In this document: positions 26,868 through 35,627 of the stretch, in pieces
Layout of the letters: each line of letters opens with the position of its first letter
How positions within the stretch are numbered: the first letter of the stretch is position 1
DNA from: Bacteroidales bacterium
GTDB taxonomy: Bacteria > Bacteroidota > Bacteroidia > Bacteroidales > UBA1715
NCBI GenBank assembly: GCA_017618935.1
Contig: JAFZTG010000189.1
Coordinates: 1-50,913 of the forward strand
Direction of reading: 5' to 3'
DNA length: 50,913 nt
Program-made: the position numbers and the translations under genes
The notes under the pieces: generated by a model
What the model was told of the DNA's origin: nothing
What the model saw: only the letters and a program-made list of their open reading frames with translations
Databases searched by the model: none

Positions 26868-28397
26868 TTATTTAATCAGATTTTTTCCCGTCATTTCTTT
26901 TGGTTGCTCTATGCCTAAAATATGGCAGATAGAAGGAGCAACGTCAGCCAAGATACCATTTTCAACTTTGGCATCTTTGTTTGTGCTGATGTAAACGAAA
27001 GGAACCGGGTTCAATGAGTGAGCCGTGTTAGGCGTTCCGTCAGCATTGATTGCATTGTCGGCATTTCCGTGGTCTGCAATGATGATTGTTTCGTAACCCA
27101 TTGATTTTGCTGCCTCAACTGTTTCGTTCACACATTGGTCAACTGCAACTACGGCTTTTTCGATTGCTGCGTAAATACCTGTGTGACCAACCATGTCGCC
27201 ATTTGCGTAGTTTACGACGATGAAGTCATATTTGTCAGTCTTGATTGCTTCCACCAATTTGTCTTTCACTTCGTACGCACTCATTTCAGGTTTCAAGTCG
27301 TAAGTGGCAACCTTTGGAGAAGGTACCAAGATACGGTCTTCGTTTTCGTAAGGTGTTTCGCGACCACCGTTGAAGAAGAATGTTACGTGAGCATATTTCT
27401 CTGTTTCGGCAATGTGCAACTGTTTCTTTCCAAGATTTGCAACATATTCTCCAAGCGTGTTTTGTACATTTTCTTTGTCAAACAAGATGTGAACGCCCGT
27501 GAACGAAGCATCGTATGGAGTCATACAATAATATTGTATGTTAGGAATTGTCTTCATTCCTGCTTCAGGCATATCTTTTTGAGAAAGAACGATAGTCAAT
27601 TCTTTTGCGCGGTCGTTACGATAGTTGAAGAAAATCACCACGTCGCCTTCCTTAATGCGACCGTCAACGTTTGCGTTAACGATAGGTTCAACAAATTCGT
27701 CAGTTCCTTTGCGTTCAGCGCAGTCGGAATCGTAACTTTCTTGCATTGCCTGCACCATATTCGTAGCCTTTTTACCAACGCCGTTGATAAGCATGTCGTA
27801 GGCAATTTTGATACGTTCCCAACGTTTGTCGCGGTCCATTGCGTAGAAACGACCGATAATCGTTGCAATGCTACCTGTGTTTTTTGCCAAGTGAGCTTCG
27901 AGTTGTTCTATGAAACCCTTACCAGACTTGGGGTCGGTGTCACGACCGTCCATAAAGCAGTGAACGAACGTCTTTTCAATATTATATGCTTTTGCAATTT
28001 CCACCAATTTGAACAAATGGTCAAGAGAACTGTGAACGCCACCATTGGAAACCAAACCCATAAAATGAACTTGTTTTCCATTCTCTTTTGCATAAGAGAA
28101 AGCATTCTTGATTTCTTTGTTTTCCATAATGGAATTATCGGCACACGCACGATTGATTTTTACCAAATCTTGGTACACCACGCGACCAGCACCAATATTC
28201 AAGTGACCAACTTCGGAGTTTCCCATCTGACCGTCGGGCAAACCTACGTTTTCACCTGATGCTTGGAGTTGAGAATAGGGATAGTTTTTCAATAAAGAAT
28301 CCCAATATGGAGTGGGAGTAGAACTAATGACATCGGATTTTGTCTTGTTTCCGAAACCCCATCCGTCAAGAATCATAAGCAGAGCTTTCTTTCTCAT
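26868..28397 (-). CDS. gpmI: 2,3-bisphosphoglycerate-independent phosphoglycerate mutase
   Basis: A 509-residue glycolytic enzyme that interconverts 3- and 2-phosphoglycerate using two Mn2+ ions. The start at 28397 ([14 protein letters not shown]) is the family's usual N terminus, and an upstream in-frame ATG adds 25 unrelated residues. Asp11 in LDGWG and the phosphorylated Ser61 in [12 protein letters not shown] are present, as are the substrate-binding [13 protein letters not shown] and the C-terminal metal site [11 protein letters not shown] -7 box on the minus strand (28436-28443, TATCTTTG) lies 38 bases upstream. It is a housekeeping gene. Confidence 0.97.
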   Translation of the reverse strand: MRKKALLMILDGWGFGNKTKSDVISSTPTPYWDSLLKNYPYSQLQASGENVGLPDGQMGNSEVGHLNIGAGRVVYQDLVKINRACADNSIMENKEIKNAFSYAKENGKQVHFMGLVSNGGVHSSLDHLFKLVEIAKAYNIEKTFVHCFMDGRDTDPKSGKGFIEQLEAHLAKNTGSIATIIGRFYAMDRDKRWERIKIAYDMLINGVGKKATNMVQAMQESYDSDCAERKGTDEFVEPIVNANVDGRIKEGDVVIFFNYRNDRAKELTIVLSQKDMPEAGMKTIPNIQYYCMTPYDASFTGVHILFDKENVQNTLGEYVANLGKKQLHIAETEKYAHVTFFFNGGRETPYENEDRILVPSPKVATYDLKPEMSAYEVKDKLVEAIKTDKYDFIVVNYANGDMVGHTGIYAAIEKAVVAVDQCVNETVEAAKSMGYETIIIADHGNADNAINADGTPNTAHSLNPVPFVYISTNKDAKVENGILADVAPSICHILGIEQPKEMTGKNLIK

Positions 28398-28513
28398 TTC
28401 TATATGTTTTACGTTATACTTCAAAAATTTTCGTGCAAAGATAAGAATTTCTTCGTTTGAGTGTGAAAACAAGGATTTTAATTGACGAAAAAAACATTAA
28501 TTATCTGTTGTAA

Positions 28514-28545
28514 TTTGACTTGTTACATTATTTCGTATATATTTG
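28514..28545 (+). promoter_or_regulatory. Promoter of pyrD
   Basis: TTTG (28514-28517), a 20-base spacer and TATATTTG (28538-28545) form a textbook Bacteroidota promoter, 21 bases before the pyrD ATG. It overlaps the TTG that would start a longer frame, which argues against that start. Confidence 0.75.
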
Positions 28546-28566
28546 GGCAATAATTTTAAACACAAT

Positions 28567-29616
28567 ATGTCGTTTTATTCCGCGGTCGTTCGACCGATTT
28601 TATTTTCATTCGACCCAGAGACAATTCATAGTTTCACTATCAATTGGTTGTCATTTTGGGGCAAAGTTCCAGGGGTACAGTCTGTTATAAAATGTCATTA
28701 CAAGGTAAAACCCGATTCCGTTTTGGAACGTGAGGTTTTTGGTATAAAATTTCCTCATCCCGTTGGTTTGGCTGCCGGTTTGGATAAAAATGCGCAAGCA
28801 TACGAGATGTTGGGGGCAATGGGGTTTGCGTTTGTCGAGGTGGGAACTGTCACGCCTCGTCCGCAGATTGGCAATCCCAAACCACGTCTGTTTCGGTTGA
28901 AGAAGGACAAAGGTCTCATCAACAGAATGGGATTTAATAATGATGGCGTAGAGTCAATGATTCGAAATCTGAAAAAACGCCATACAAAACTGATTATCGG
29001 AGGAAATATCGGGAAAAATGAGGTTACATCTAACGATGACGCTGTTCGTGACTATTTGTTAGGATTTAATTCCTTGTATGAATATGTGGATTATTTCGTG
29101 GTGAACGTGAGTTGCCCGAATCAACAAAATTTGCGTGATTTGCAGGCGAGAGAACCGTTGACGAACTTGTTGCAGACGTTGTGTCAGGCAAATGCAGAAA
29201 AACCGAAGCAAAAACCAATCTTGCTGAAGATTTCTCCCGATTTGACTCACGAGCAGTTGGACGATATTATTGATATTGTAAAAGAAACGGGGATTGCCGG
29301 CGTTGTGGCGACAAACACGACAACGACGCGTAATAACTTGTCGTATTCGCAAGAATACATTGAATCAATCGGAAATGGCGGATTGAGCGGTGCACCAGAG
29401 ACGAAATTGTCAACCGAGGTGATTCGTTATGTACACGAAAAATCACAAGGTGCTTTCCCGATTATTGGTGTGGGAGGTATTATGAGTCCCGAAGATGCGT
29501 ATGAAAAATTGGAGGCAGGAGCTAGTTTGGTGCAGATTTATAGCGGTTTTATATACGAAGGACCGTCGTTAATCAAGAAAATTTGCAAATATATCGTTAA
29601 GAAAAGCAAGGAATAG
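28567..29616 (+). CDS. pyrD: Dihydroorotate dehydrogenase (quinone), class 2
   Basis: A 349-residue flavoenzyme of pyrimidine synthesis that oxidises dihydroorotate to orotate and passes electrons to the quinone pool. The N-terminal helices ([18 protein letters not shown]) are the membrane-attachment extension of class 2 enzymes. [35 protein letters not shown] and NRMGFNN form the FMN site, and the catalytic base Ser lies in NVSCPN. The start is the ATG at 28567; an upstream TTG lies inside the promoter. Confidence 0.95.
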   Translation: MSFYSAVVRPILFSFDPETIHSFTINWLSFWGKVPGVQSVIKCHYKVKPDSVLEREVFGIKFPHPVGLAAGLDKNAQAYEMLGAMGFAFVEVGTVTPRPQIGNPKPRLFRLKKDKGLINRMGFNNDGVESMIRNLKKRHTKLIIGGNIGKNEVTSNDDAVRDYLLGFNSLYEYVDYFVVNVSCPNQQNLRDLQAREPLTNLLQTLCQANAEKPKQKPILLKISPDLTHEQLDDIIDIVKETGIAGVVATNTTTTRNNLSYSQEYIESIGNGGLSGAPETKLSTEVIRYVHEKSQGAFPIIGVGGIMSPEDAYEKLEAGASLVQIYSGFIYEGPSLIKKICKYIVKKSKE

Positions 29617-29712
29617 AAAAGTTTTTTTGTTTGAAAATGAATTAGTTACGATGTTATTGTAATTTTTTTTGAAAAAAAACAATTCAAACGAATGCAGAAA
29701 CAAAAAAAATAG

Positions 29713-29720
29713 TACATTTG
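29713..29720 (+). promoter_or_regulatory. -7 box for the tRNA pair
   Basis: TACATTTG, an exact TAnnTTTG match, ends 10 bases before tRNA-Gly. The upstream region is A-rich with no clear -33 box. Confidence 0.6.
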
Positions 29721-29730
29721 CAACGCAATC

Positions 29731-29803
<73 letters not shown>

Positions 29804-29814
29804 CAAATGAATTC

Positions 29815-29899
29815 GCCTGGATGGTGGAATTGGTAGACACGCAGGACTTAAAATCCTGTGGACATTGCGTCCGTGCGGGTTCAATTCCCGCTCTAGGTA
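29815..29899 (+). tRNA. tRNA-Leu(UAA)
   Basis: An 85-nt class II tRNA. The acceptor stem gcctgga pairs with tctaggt (two G-U pairs), the anticodon loop cttaaaa between cagga and tcctg gives UAA, the long variable arm is tggacattgcgtcc, and the T arm is cgggttcaattcccg. It lies 11 bases after tRNA-Gly in the same transcript. Confidence 0.97.
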
Positions 29900-29913
29900 C
29901 TAAAAAAAGTTAG

Positions 29914-29936
29914 AAGACTCGTTAAGAGTCTTTTTG
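29914..29936 (+). terminator. Terminator of the tRNA transcript
   Basis: Stem aagactc (29914-29920) with gagtctt (29926-29932), loop gttaa, followed by T-rich sequence. It also lies at the 3' end of the convergent DUF3089 gene. Confidence 0.85.
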
Positions 29937-29951
29937 TTTTTAGGGGTTTCC

Positions 29952-30950
29952 TTAATTCTTTTCCTGTGATTTGATCCATGATTGTGTTCGTAGCGCTATG
30001 TTACGCTTGAGACATTCGCTGTATAGCCATGGCTCACAACTATGTATGTCGCCCACGTTGATGAATCCCATAATAGGCTTGTATTCCGAACCGGCATAAT
30101 TTTCTACGACAAGAACGTGATATTCTGGATTGACTGTCACCGTGATACTGTCGTGTAATGTGGCTGGCATGTCGTCGGTTTGCCAGTTTACGGGATTGAT
30201 GCAGAAAATACATTGGTCGCAGAGTATGGGCTGAGCGTATTTTACGTCTTTTACCGTGTTGTAGCAAATCGTTACACCTATGTCGGCAGAATCTTTTGCA
30301 GCACGGATATGTTTGCTTTGTAACGTGTCTTGCGGTGTTACCTTGTAACCTAACACGTATGCTGCCGCCAAATGATTGTAGGTCTCGTCGTCCATGTATT
30401 TCAGCAGTTCCACGACAGCCAATCCTCCCTGGCTGAAGCCTGCAAGAATGAAAGGCCGATTATTGTCACGTTTCTGCAGAAAATGGTCGAATGCTTTCTT
30501 TACGTCCGACATGGCAATTTGTGCACGACGGTGGATAGTGTCTTCGTTAAGCGTAGCCCACGATTCTAACGTAATATGTCGATAGTAGGGGGCATAGAAA
30601 TTATTGCCGTCGCCCATGTATTCTGCAATTTTACGGATTTCTATTGCCATATCGTTGCGATGATTCTCGTTGTGTGCGTCGGCATAGTGGCTGGTTTGCC
30701 CGTCGGCTGTCTGCCAGTCAAATTCCCAAGTGGAGACAATGTAAAACACGTCTGCGCCAATTCCTGCCGTATCGTTTAGGGTGACAAACCACATGGTTGT
30801 GTCGGCATAATCGGGGGCTGTCGGTACAAATTCCATTGCCACCACATTTTCAGAATTATTTTTGTTGTTTATGTAACAGAATATGCCTCCAATTGCCGCT
30901 GCAATAATGATGATGGCAATTGTTACGATTGTTGTTTTAGAGATTTTCAT
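29952..30950 (-). CDS. DUF3089 alpha/beta-hydrolase-like protein
   Basis: A 332-residue exported protein with an N-terminal membrane helix or uncleaved signal (MKISKTTIVTIAIIIIAAAIGG). The hydrolase nucleophile elbow GFSQGG and the stretch AFDHFLQKRDNNRPFILAGFSQGG match DUF3089, an alpha/beta-hydrolase family of unknown substrate. The serine of GFSQGG would be the nucleophile. Candidate Asp and His residues occur near the C terminus (NVGDIHSCEP). It probably works in the periplasm. A candidate minus-strand -7 box TAAATTTG lies at 30978-30985. Confidence 0.8.
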   Translation of the reverse strand: MKISKTTIVTIAIIIIAAAIGGIFCYINNKNNSENVVAMEFVPTAPDYADTTMWFVTLNDTAGIGADVFYIVSTWEFDWQTADGQTSHYADAHNENHRNDMAIEIRKIAEYMGDGNNFYAPYYRHITLESWATLNEDTIHRRAQIAMSDVKKAFDHFLQKRDNNRPFILAGFSQGGLAVVELLKYMDDETYNHLAAAYVLGYKVTPQDTLQSKHIRAAKDSADIGVTICYNTVKDVKYAQPILCDQCIFCINPVNWQTDDMPATLHDSITVTVNPEYHVLVVENYAGSEYKPIMGFINVGDIHSCEPWLYSECLKRNIALRTQSWIKSQEKN

Positions 30951-31098
30951 AAACAATGTATTTTGTATCTTTCCTTACAAATTTATATAAATCAGAGAAC
31001 TCTTTCATGAAAAAAGGGGAAAAATAATGACGGGACTCCTTCTGATATTCTTTTAAAGTAATTTATATGTTGAAAATCGGTTCTGTTTTTTGGGAATA

Positions 31099-32001
31099 TT
31101 ACTTTCTCGGATGATACAACATAATTGTGTCGTGAAGATGTTGCTGGTCCAGATGCGTGTAGAGCTCCGTGGTAAGGATTGATTCGTGACCGAGCATTTC
31201 CTGTACGGAACGAAGGTCGGCGCCACCGTTTACCAAATGAGTGGCAAAGGAGTGGCGGAACGTGTGGGGACTGATGTTTTTTTGTATGCCGGCTTTTTCT
31301 GCCGCATCTTTTATGATAAGAAACACCATAACTCGTGTCATGTGTTTGCCGCGACGGTTCAGGAACAAGTAATCGCGTTCCGCTTCGGGAATGTCGAGCT
31401 GACAACGCCATTCCATATAATTGTCTATTTCCCGTATCGCCTTGTCGCTAATGGGAACAAGCCGTTCCTTGTCACCTTTGCCTATGACGCGTATGAAACC
31501 GTCCTTGAAAAACAGGTTGTGAATACGCAAGTTCACTAACTCGCTCACACGAAGACCGCAACTATATAATGTCTCCAAAATCGCACGGTTTCTGTGACCT
31601 TCGGGTTTGCTTACGTCAATGCTGTTGATAATTGCGTCAATTTCGCCAATGGTAAGATATACGGGCAATTTTCTCGTGATTTTGGGCGATTCAAGTAAAT
31701 CGGTCGGGTCTATATCGATAAGATTGTCTAACTGTAAATAATCGAAGAACCCCTTTATACCCGAAACCAGCCGTGCTTGCGAACGTTCCTTGAATTCCTT
31801 CTCGTTTTCGTTAAGCCACACGATAAAATCTCGAAGATGGTCAATGGTTACTTTTTCTGGTGTGATGTTTTCATCAATCACGGTGAAGTAACTTTCGAGT
31901 TTTCTCACATCGTGGCAATACGCTTCGATAGAATTTTCGGACAACGATTTTTCTAATCGAAGGTACAATGCAAAATCGTGTATGCTTTTTTCCCAATCCA
32001 T
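31099..32001 (-). CDS. xerD: Tyrosine recombinase XerD
   Basis: A 300-residue tyrosine recombinase. The N-terminal SAM-like core-binding domain (about 1-95) and catalytic domain carry the full active site: Arg151 (GLRVSEL), Lys175 (GKGDKER), His246 and Arg249 (HTFRH), His272 (GHES) and Tyr281 (ELYTHL). Length and sequence match chromosomal XerD, which resolves chromosome dimers at dif under FtsK control, rather than mobile-element integrases. It stands alone, divergent from the next outer-membrane protein gene. No dif site was recognised in the window. Confidence 0.92.
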   Translation of the reverse strand: MDWEKSIHDFALYLRLEKSLSENSIEAYCHDVRKLESYFTVIDENITPEKVTIDHLRDFIVWLNENEKEFKERSQARLVSGIKGFFDYLQLDNLIDIDPTDLLESPKITRKLPVYLTIGEIDAIINSIDVSKPEGHRNRAILETLYSCGLRVSELVNLRIHNLFFKDGFIRVIGKGDKERLVPISDKAIREIDNYMEWRCQLDIPEAERDYLFLNRRGKHMTRVMVFLIIKDAAEKAGIQKNISPHTFRHSFATHLVNGGADLRSVQEMLGHESILTTELYTHLDQQHLHDTIMLYHPRK

Positions 32002-32034
32002 TTGTACTTTTTTAACAAATGTAAGAAATTCTTG

Positions 32035-32042
32035 TATCTTTG
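32035..32042 (+). promoter_or_regulatory. -7 box for the 32-kb outer-membrane protein gene
   Basis: TATCTTTG, an exact TAnnTTTG match, lies 16 bases before the start codon. The -33 box is not clear. Confidence 0.5.
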
Positions 32043-32058
32043 CCGAAAAAATTAAGAA

Positions 32059-32652
32059 ATGAAAAAAATTTTATTGACTCTTGCGTGTGCATTCGTTTTG
32101 GGCGGTTCGTTTGCACAGGAAAATGCTCCCAAGGACAACGATAAGCCGCACAAACAATTTGTGGGGTGCGCAACCTCAATGTGGTTTAACGACGATGCTG
32201 ATTACACTTCAATGCAACTGCAACCAAAATACGGCTATCATTTCAATTCGTGGTTTGCATTGGGTATCACGTTGGATTATGCTTATACCAAAGACGGTGT
32301 TATGGATGTGAAAACCGACATGTATGGCGTGAATCCGTTTATTCGCTTGAAACATCCATGCAAGGAGGCGAGTGTGGCTCCTATTATTTTGTTCGCCGAT
32401 TTGGGCGTGAACTATAGCGTGGCAAAAAACAAACAGATTTCTTCGGGCAATGCACTTCCCGACGGAGATAATATGTACATAGGCGCTCGTCCGGGTATTG
32501 CCTACGTTTTGAGCAACCGTTTCAGCATTGCCGCATATTTCGGATTTATCGGCTACCGTCACAGTAGCGCTCCAGCAACAACAAACAATGGTTCTGGTTT
32601 CACCTTGTCAACCAACGGTTTGGCTCTTGGCTTGAATATTCACTTTTTGTAG
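32059..32652 (+). CDS. OmpA-like/opacity-type outer-membrane barrel protein
   Basis: A 197-residue protein with a signal peptide ending at GSFAQ. Alternating strands follow (PKYGYHFNSWFALGITLDYAYT, APIILFADLGVNYSV, RPGIAYVLSNRFSIAAYFGFIGY), and the end LGLNIHFL has the C-terminal aromatic residue and strand expected of an 8-stranded outer-membrane barrel (porin-family/OMP_b-brl type). It lies 15 bases before the cysteine-synthase gene and may be co-transcribed with it. No specific function can be given. Confidence 0.75.
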   Translation: MKKILLTLACAFVLGGSFAQENAPKDNDKPHKQFVGCATSMWFNDDADYTSMQLQPKYGYHFNSWFALGITLDYAYTKDGVMDVKTDMYGVNPFIRLKHPCKEASVAPIILFADLGVNYSVAKNKQISSGNALPDGDNMYIGARPGIAYVLSNRFSIAAYFGFIGYRHSSAPATTNNGSGFTLSTNGLALGLNIHFL

Positions 32653-32667
32653 TAGAAACGTTGCAAT

Positions 32668-33618
32668 ATGAATTTTGAACAAAAATTTGAGCAGTTACAA
32701 AAATTGATTGGCAACACGCCACTTATCAAGATAAACTATCAGTTTAAGGGCGAAAAGAAATACGCCTATATCAAGGCGGAATGGTTTAATCTTTCGGGTT
32801 CCATAAAGGATAGGGTTGCGTATTACATTTTGAAGCATGCATACGAGACGGGTGAAATCGACGAAAAAACGCCGATTTGCGAGGTTACCAGCGGAAATAT
32901 GGGTATTTCGTTTGCGGCAGTCTCGCGTTATTTGGGAAATCCGTGTACGATTTGCATTCCCAAGTTCATGTCGAAGGAACGCTTCAAATTGTTACATCTT
33001 TACGGCGCGCATCTTGAATTGACCGAAAATTTTGAAACGGCGTTCGAGAAGGCTGCCGAATACGAGAAACAAGGTTATTTCCTTACGCATCAGTTTGAGA
33101 ATGAGTATAATATGATTGCTCACTACGAAACGACAGCTCCCGAAATAGAAGCGAAAATCGATGAGTTTCCGTGTTTCATTGCTGGCGTAGGCACGGCAGG
33201 AACGTTGCACGGCTGTGGAAAATATTTCAAGGACAAGCATAATTCAAAAATGTTTGCGCTTGAGCCGTTACAGTCGTCAATCCTCACGCTTGGAAAATCG
33301 CTCGGTCCGCACAAGATTCAGGGGTTGTCCGACGAAATTATTCCTGGCTTGTATCCCGAAAATTTGGTTGACGGCATTATTCGCGTTGACGACAACGATG
33401 CGATAGGTATGGCACAACGCTTGTGCAAGGAATTGTCGTTGGGTGTGGGAATCTCAGGCGGTGCGAATTTCTTGGGCTGCGTGCTTTCTGGCTACAACGG
33501 TGCCATTTCCGTATTTGCCGACGATAACAAGAAATATCTTTCAACGGCTTTGGCTGACGAATCTATTCATTCTCAGTTGGTTGACGAGATTGAATTGTTG
33601 GGATTCGAGGTTTTGTAA
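32668..33618 (+). CDS. PLP-dependent cysteine synthase family protein
   Basis: A 316-residue fold type II PLP enzyme. The Schiff-base lysine is Lys47 in SGSIKDR, the substrate loop is TSGNMG (canonical cysteine synthases have TSGNTG), and the phosphate-binding loop is GVGTAGTLHG. These fit O-acetylserine sulfhydrylase (CysK/CysM) relatives, which make cysteine from O-acetylserine and sulfide. The residues FNLSGSIKDR and LVDGIIRVDD, and the moderate divergence from CysK, leave cystathionine beta-synthase-like or diaminopropionate-type activities open. It ends at a strong bidirectional terminator shared with argG. Confidence 0.85.
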   Translation: MNFEQKFEQLQKLIGNTPLIKINYQFKGEKKYAYIKAEWFNLSGSIKDRVAYYILKHAYETGEIDEKTPICEVTSGNMGISFAAVSRYLGNPCTICIPKFMSKERFKLLHLYGAHLELTENFETAFEKAAEYEKQGYFLTHQFENEYNMIAHYETTAPEIEAKIDEFPCFIAGVGTAGTLHGCGKYFKDKHNSKMFALEPLQSSILTLGKSLGPHKIQGLSDEIIPGLYPENLVDGIIRVDDNDAIGMAQRLCKELSLGVGISGGANFLGCVLSGYNGAISVFADDNKKYLSTALADESIHSQLVDEIELLGFEVL

Positions 33619-33642
33619 AAAAGTGACTCATTATATATGAAT

Positions 33643-33680
33643 ACAAAAAAAGCTGATTCATCTGAATCAGCTTTTTTTGT
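33643..33680. terminator. Perfect bidirectional terminator
   Basis: Arms of 18 bases (33643-33660 and 33663-33680) are exact reverse complements with a two-base gap, with A/T7 tracts at both ends around agctgattca. It separates the convergent cysteine-synthase and argG genes. Confidence 0.92.
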
Positions 33681-33698
33681 ATGTGTATGAGCTTGTGA

Positions 33699-34889
33699 TT
33701 ATTTGTCACATACAGAGTTATACAACTTAATCTGGTTAGAAAGGATTTTCGTGAAGCCTTTCACGTCTTCGCCAGAGAAAGCAGTGTTGATTTCGCCGTA
33801 TTGAGCAAACTTCGCCTGCATTAAGTCATATTTAGAGTCAATGCCGATAACGGTGAAATTGTATGGTTTCAGTTCTACGAACACTTTTCCGCAAACGTGC
33901 AACTGAGAATCTTCGAGGAATTTCTCGATGTTGCGCATAACAGGTTCCTGATATTGTGCTTCGTGGAGCAACATTCCGTAGAAATTTGCCAACTGTTCTT
34001 TCCAGTACAATTGCCATTTTGTCAAGTTATGTTTTTCCAACATGTGGTGCGCCTTGATAATCACCATAGGAGCGGCTGCTTCAAATGCAACACGGCCTTT
34101 GATGCCGATGATGGTGTCGCCCACGTGCATATCGCGACCGATGGCATATTTCGAAGCAATTTCGTTCAACTGTTTGATGATGTCAACAGGATTTTCGTAA
34201 AGGACGCCGTCCATAGAAATCAGTTCGCCCTTGTCGAATTCCAGTTCGATAGTGCGAGCCTCGGTGTTCTCCAATTGTGACGGGTAAGCCGATTCAGGAA
34301 TCGTCTGGTTTGAGTGTAGCGTTTCCTTTCCGCCGATGCTTGTTCCCCAAATACCTTTGTTGATAGAGTATTCGGCTTTCTTCCAGTCGGAAACGATGCC
34401 TTCTTTCTTCAAATATTCAATTTCGTATTCGCGAGTCAATTTTTCGTCACGAACCGGTGTAAGAATCTCGATTTCAGGGCAAATCACGTTGAAAGCCAGG
34501 TCAAAACGAACTTGGTCATTGCCGGCACCCGTGCTACCGTGAATAATATAGTCGGCTTTCACGTCGCGCGCATATTGTGCAAGTGCGATTGCCTGAAAAA
34601 TACGTTCAGAACTTACCGAAAGAGGGTAGGTGTTGTTTTTCAAAATGTTTCCGAAAATCATATAGCGGATACATTTCTTGTAATATTCCTGCGAGATGTC
34701 GATGCACACGTGTTTGCTCACGCCCAAGTTTTTCGCCTTTGTCTCTATGTTTGCCAGTTCTTCTGGAGAAAAACCGCCAGTGTTGATGATTACCGAATGA
34801 ACATTGTAACCTTTTTCTTTGCTGTAGTATTTCGCACAATAGGATGTGTCCAAGCCACCACTGAATGCAAGTACTGCTATTTTTGCCAT
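33699..34889 (-). CDS. argG: Argininosuccinate synthase
   Basis: A 396-residue enzyme joining citrulline and aspartate with ATP in arginine synthesis. The start at 34889 (MAKIAVLAFSGGLDTS) gives the N-type ATP pyrophosphatase P-loop SGGLDTS at residues 10-16. The family motifs HGSTGAGNDQVRF and SVSSERIFQ also occur. A longer in-frame start upstream overlaps the GNAT gene and is rejected. It follows the acyltransferase gene by 19 bases on the same strand, which points to an arginine operon. Confidence 0.96.
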   Translation of the reverse strand: MAKIAVLAFSGGLDTSYCAKYYSKEKGYNVHSVIINTGGFSPEELANIETKAKNLGVSKHVCIDISQEYYKKCIRYMIFGNILKNNTYPLSVSSERIFQAIALAQYARDVKADYIIHGSTGAGNDQVRFDLAFNVICPEIEILTPVRDEKLTREYEIEYLKKEGIVSDWKKAEYSINKGIWGTSIGGKETLHSNQTIPESAYPSQLENTEARTIELEFDKGELISMDGVLYENPVDIIKQLNEIASKYAIGRDMHVGDTIIGIKGRVAFEAAAPMVIIKAHHMLEKHNLTKWQLYWKEQLANFYGMLLHEAQYQEPVMRNIEKFLEDSQLHVCGKVFVELKPYNFTVIGIDSKYDLMQAKFAQYGEINTAFSGEDVKGFTKILSNQIKLYNSVCDK

Positions 34890-34908
34890 AGTTCTATTTA
34901 TTTTTATC

Positions 34909-35454
34909 TTATTTATCATTATCGTTTGGGTCGAAAATCATTCCCGTACAAAGGCAATTGGTTCTGCCTGTACGTTGAAGAATGTCATAGTTCGCACACG
35001 ACTCGCATCCTTTCCAGAAAGCGTCGTCGTCTGTTAAGTGTTTGTAACTTACTGGCTTATACCCAAGTTTCGTGTTGATTTTCATCACCGCCTCGCTTGT
35101 CGTAAGACCGAAGATTTTCGCATCGGGAAACAAATCTCTTGAGAGATTGAATGCTTCCTGTTTTATGCGTGTAGCCAAACCTTGACCACGGAATTTCGGA
35201 TTTACAATTAGGCCAGAATTTGCCACGAATTGTCCGTGTTGCCACGTCTCTACATAACAAAAACCGGCGATTTCATCATCTTCGGCAAATGCAATCACGC
35301 CTTTGCCTTCCTTCATTTTGGAAATGATATAATTCGGCGTACGTTGAGCCAACCCAGAATCTTTGTTCTTCGAGGCTTGATAAATCAAGTCGGAGATTGC
35401 CTGCGCGTACTTCTCATGTTCCTTGTTTGCACGAACTACTCTGATTTCACTCAT
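34909..35454 (-). CDS. GNAT acyltransferase, probable N-acylglutamate synthase
   Basis: A 181-residue GNAT protein. Acyl-CoA binding is shown by the motif A segment LIVNPKFRGQGLATRIKQEAF with the R-G-Q-G-L-A pyrophosphate loop. The C terminus carries four cysteines (CESCANYD and NCLCTGM), a possible zinc knuckle not usual in GNAT enzymes. It lies 19 bases before argG. Bacteroides relatives make arginine through succinylated intermediates, and a GNAT protein beside argG has been proposed, as I recall, to supply the missing N-acyl(succinyl)glutamate synthase. Fold and context are seen; the precise reaction is inferred. Confidence 0.78.
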   Translation of the reverse strand: MSEIRVVRANKEHEKYAQAISDLIYQASKNKDSGLAQRTPNYIISKMKEGKGVIAFAEDDEIAGFCYVETWQHGQFVANSGLIVNPKFRGQGLATRIKQEAFNLSRDLFPDAKIFGLTTSEAVMKINTKLGYKPVSYKHLTDDDAFWKGCESCANYDILQRTGRTNCLCTGMIFDPNDNDK

Positions 35455-35536
35455 ATCATTTGTTTTACTGACACAAAGGTCTAAAAAAAAAAGGATTTTT
35501 TGGCAAAAGCGACTGATTTTTTATAGATGAAAATGG

Positions 35537-35600
35537 AAAATTAAGGATTGACAATGAATTAAGAATTAAAAAGTAAAAGTTAAAAGTTATTTTTCAATTA
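35537..35600. repeat. AT-rich intergenic word repeats
   Basis: The 173-base divergent spacer holds repeated words (attaaggattg, gaattaagaattaaaaag, aaaagttaaaagtt). The family resembles those at 9265-9301 and 26784-26812. No gene is present. Confidence 0.5.
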
Positions 35601-35627
35601 TTTTTCCTTTTCTTTGTGTAAAAACTG

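Noticed and set aside
27135..28259. 374-codon open frame on the plus strand opposite gpmI
   Set aside because: It is fully antisense to a clear gpmI gene, is full of Phe, Val and Cys as expected of a mirror frame, and has no recognisable domain.
28543..28566. TTG start eight codons upstream for pyrD
   Set aside because: It overlaps the -7 box TATATTTG, so it would precede the transcript start.
34336..34542. Small plus-strand frames within argG, pyrD, the M23 gene and the symporter
   Set aside because: All lie inside strong genes in other frames and lack start context, domain patterns or independent spacing.
34512..35078. 188-codon plus-strand frame opposite argG and the GNAT gene
   Set aside because: It spans the boundary of two well-supported minus-strand genes and has no homology pattern; it is an antisense artefact.
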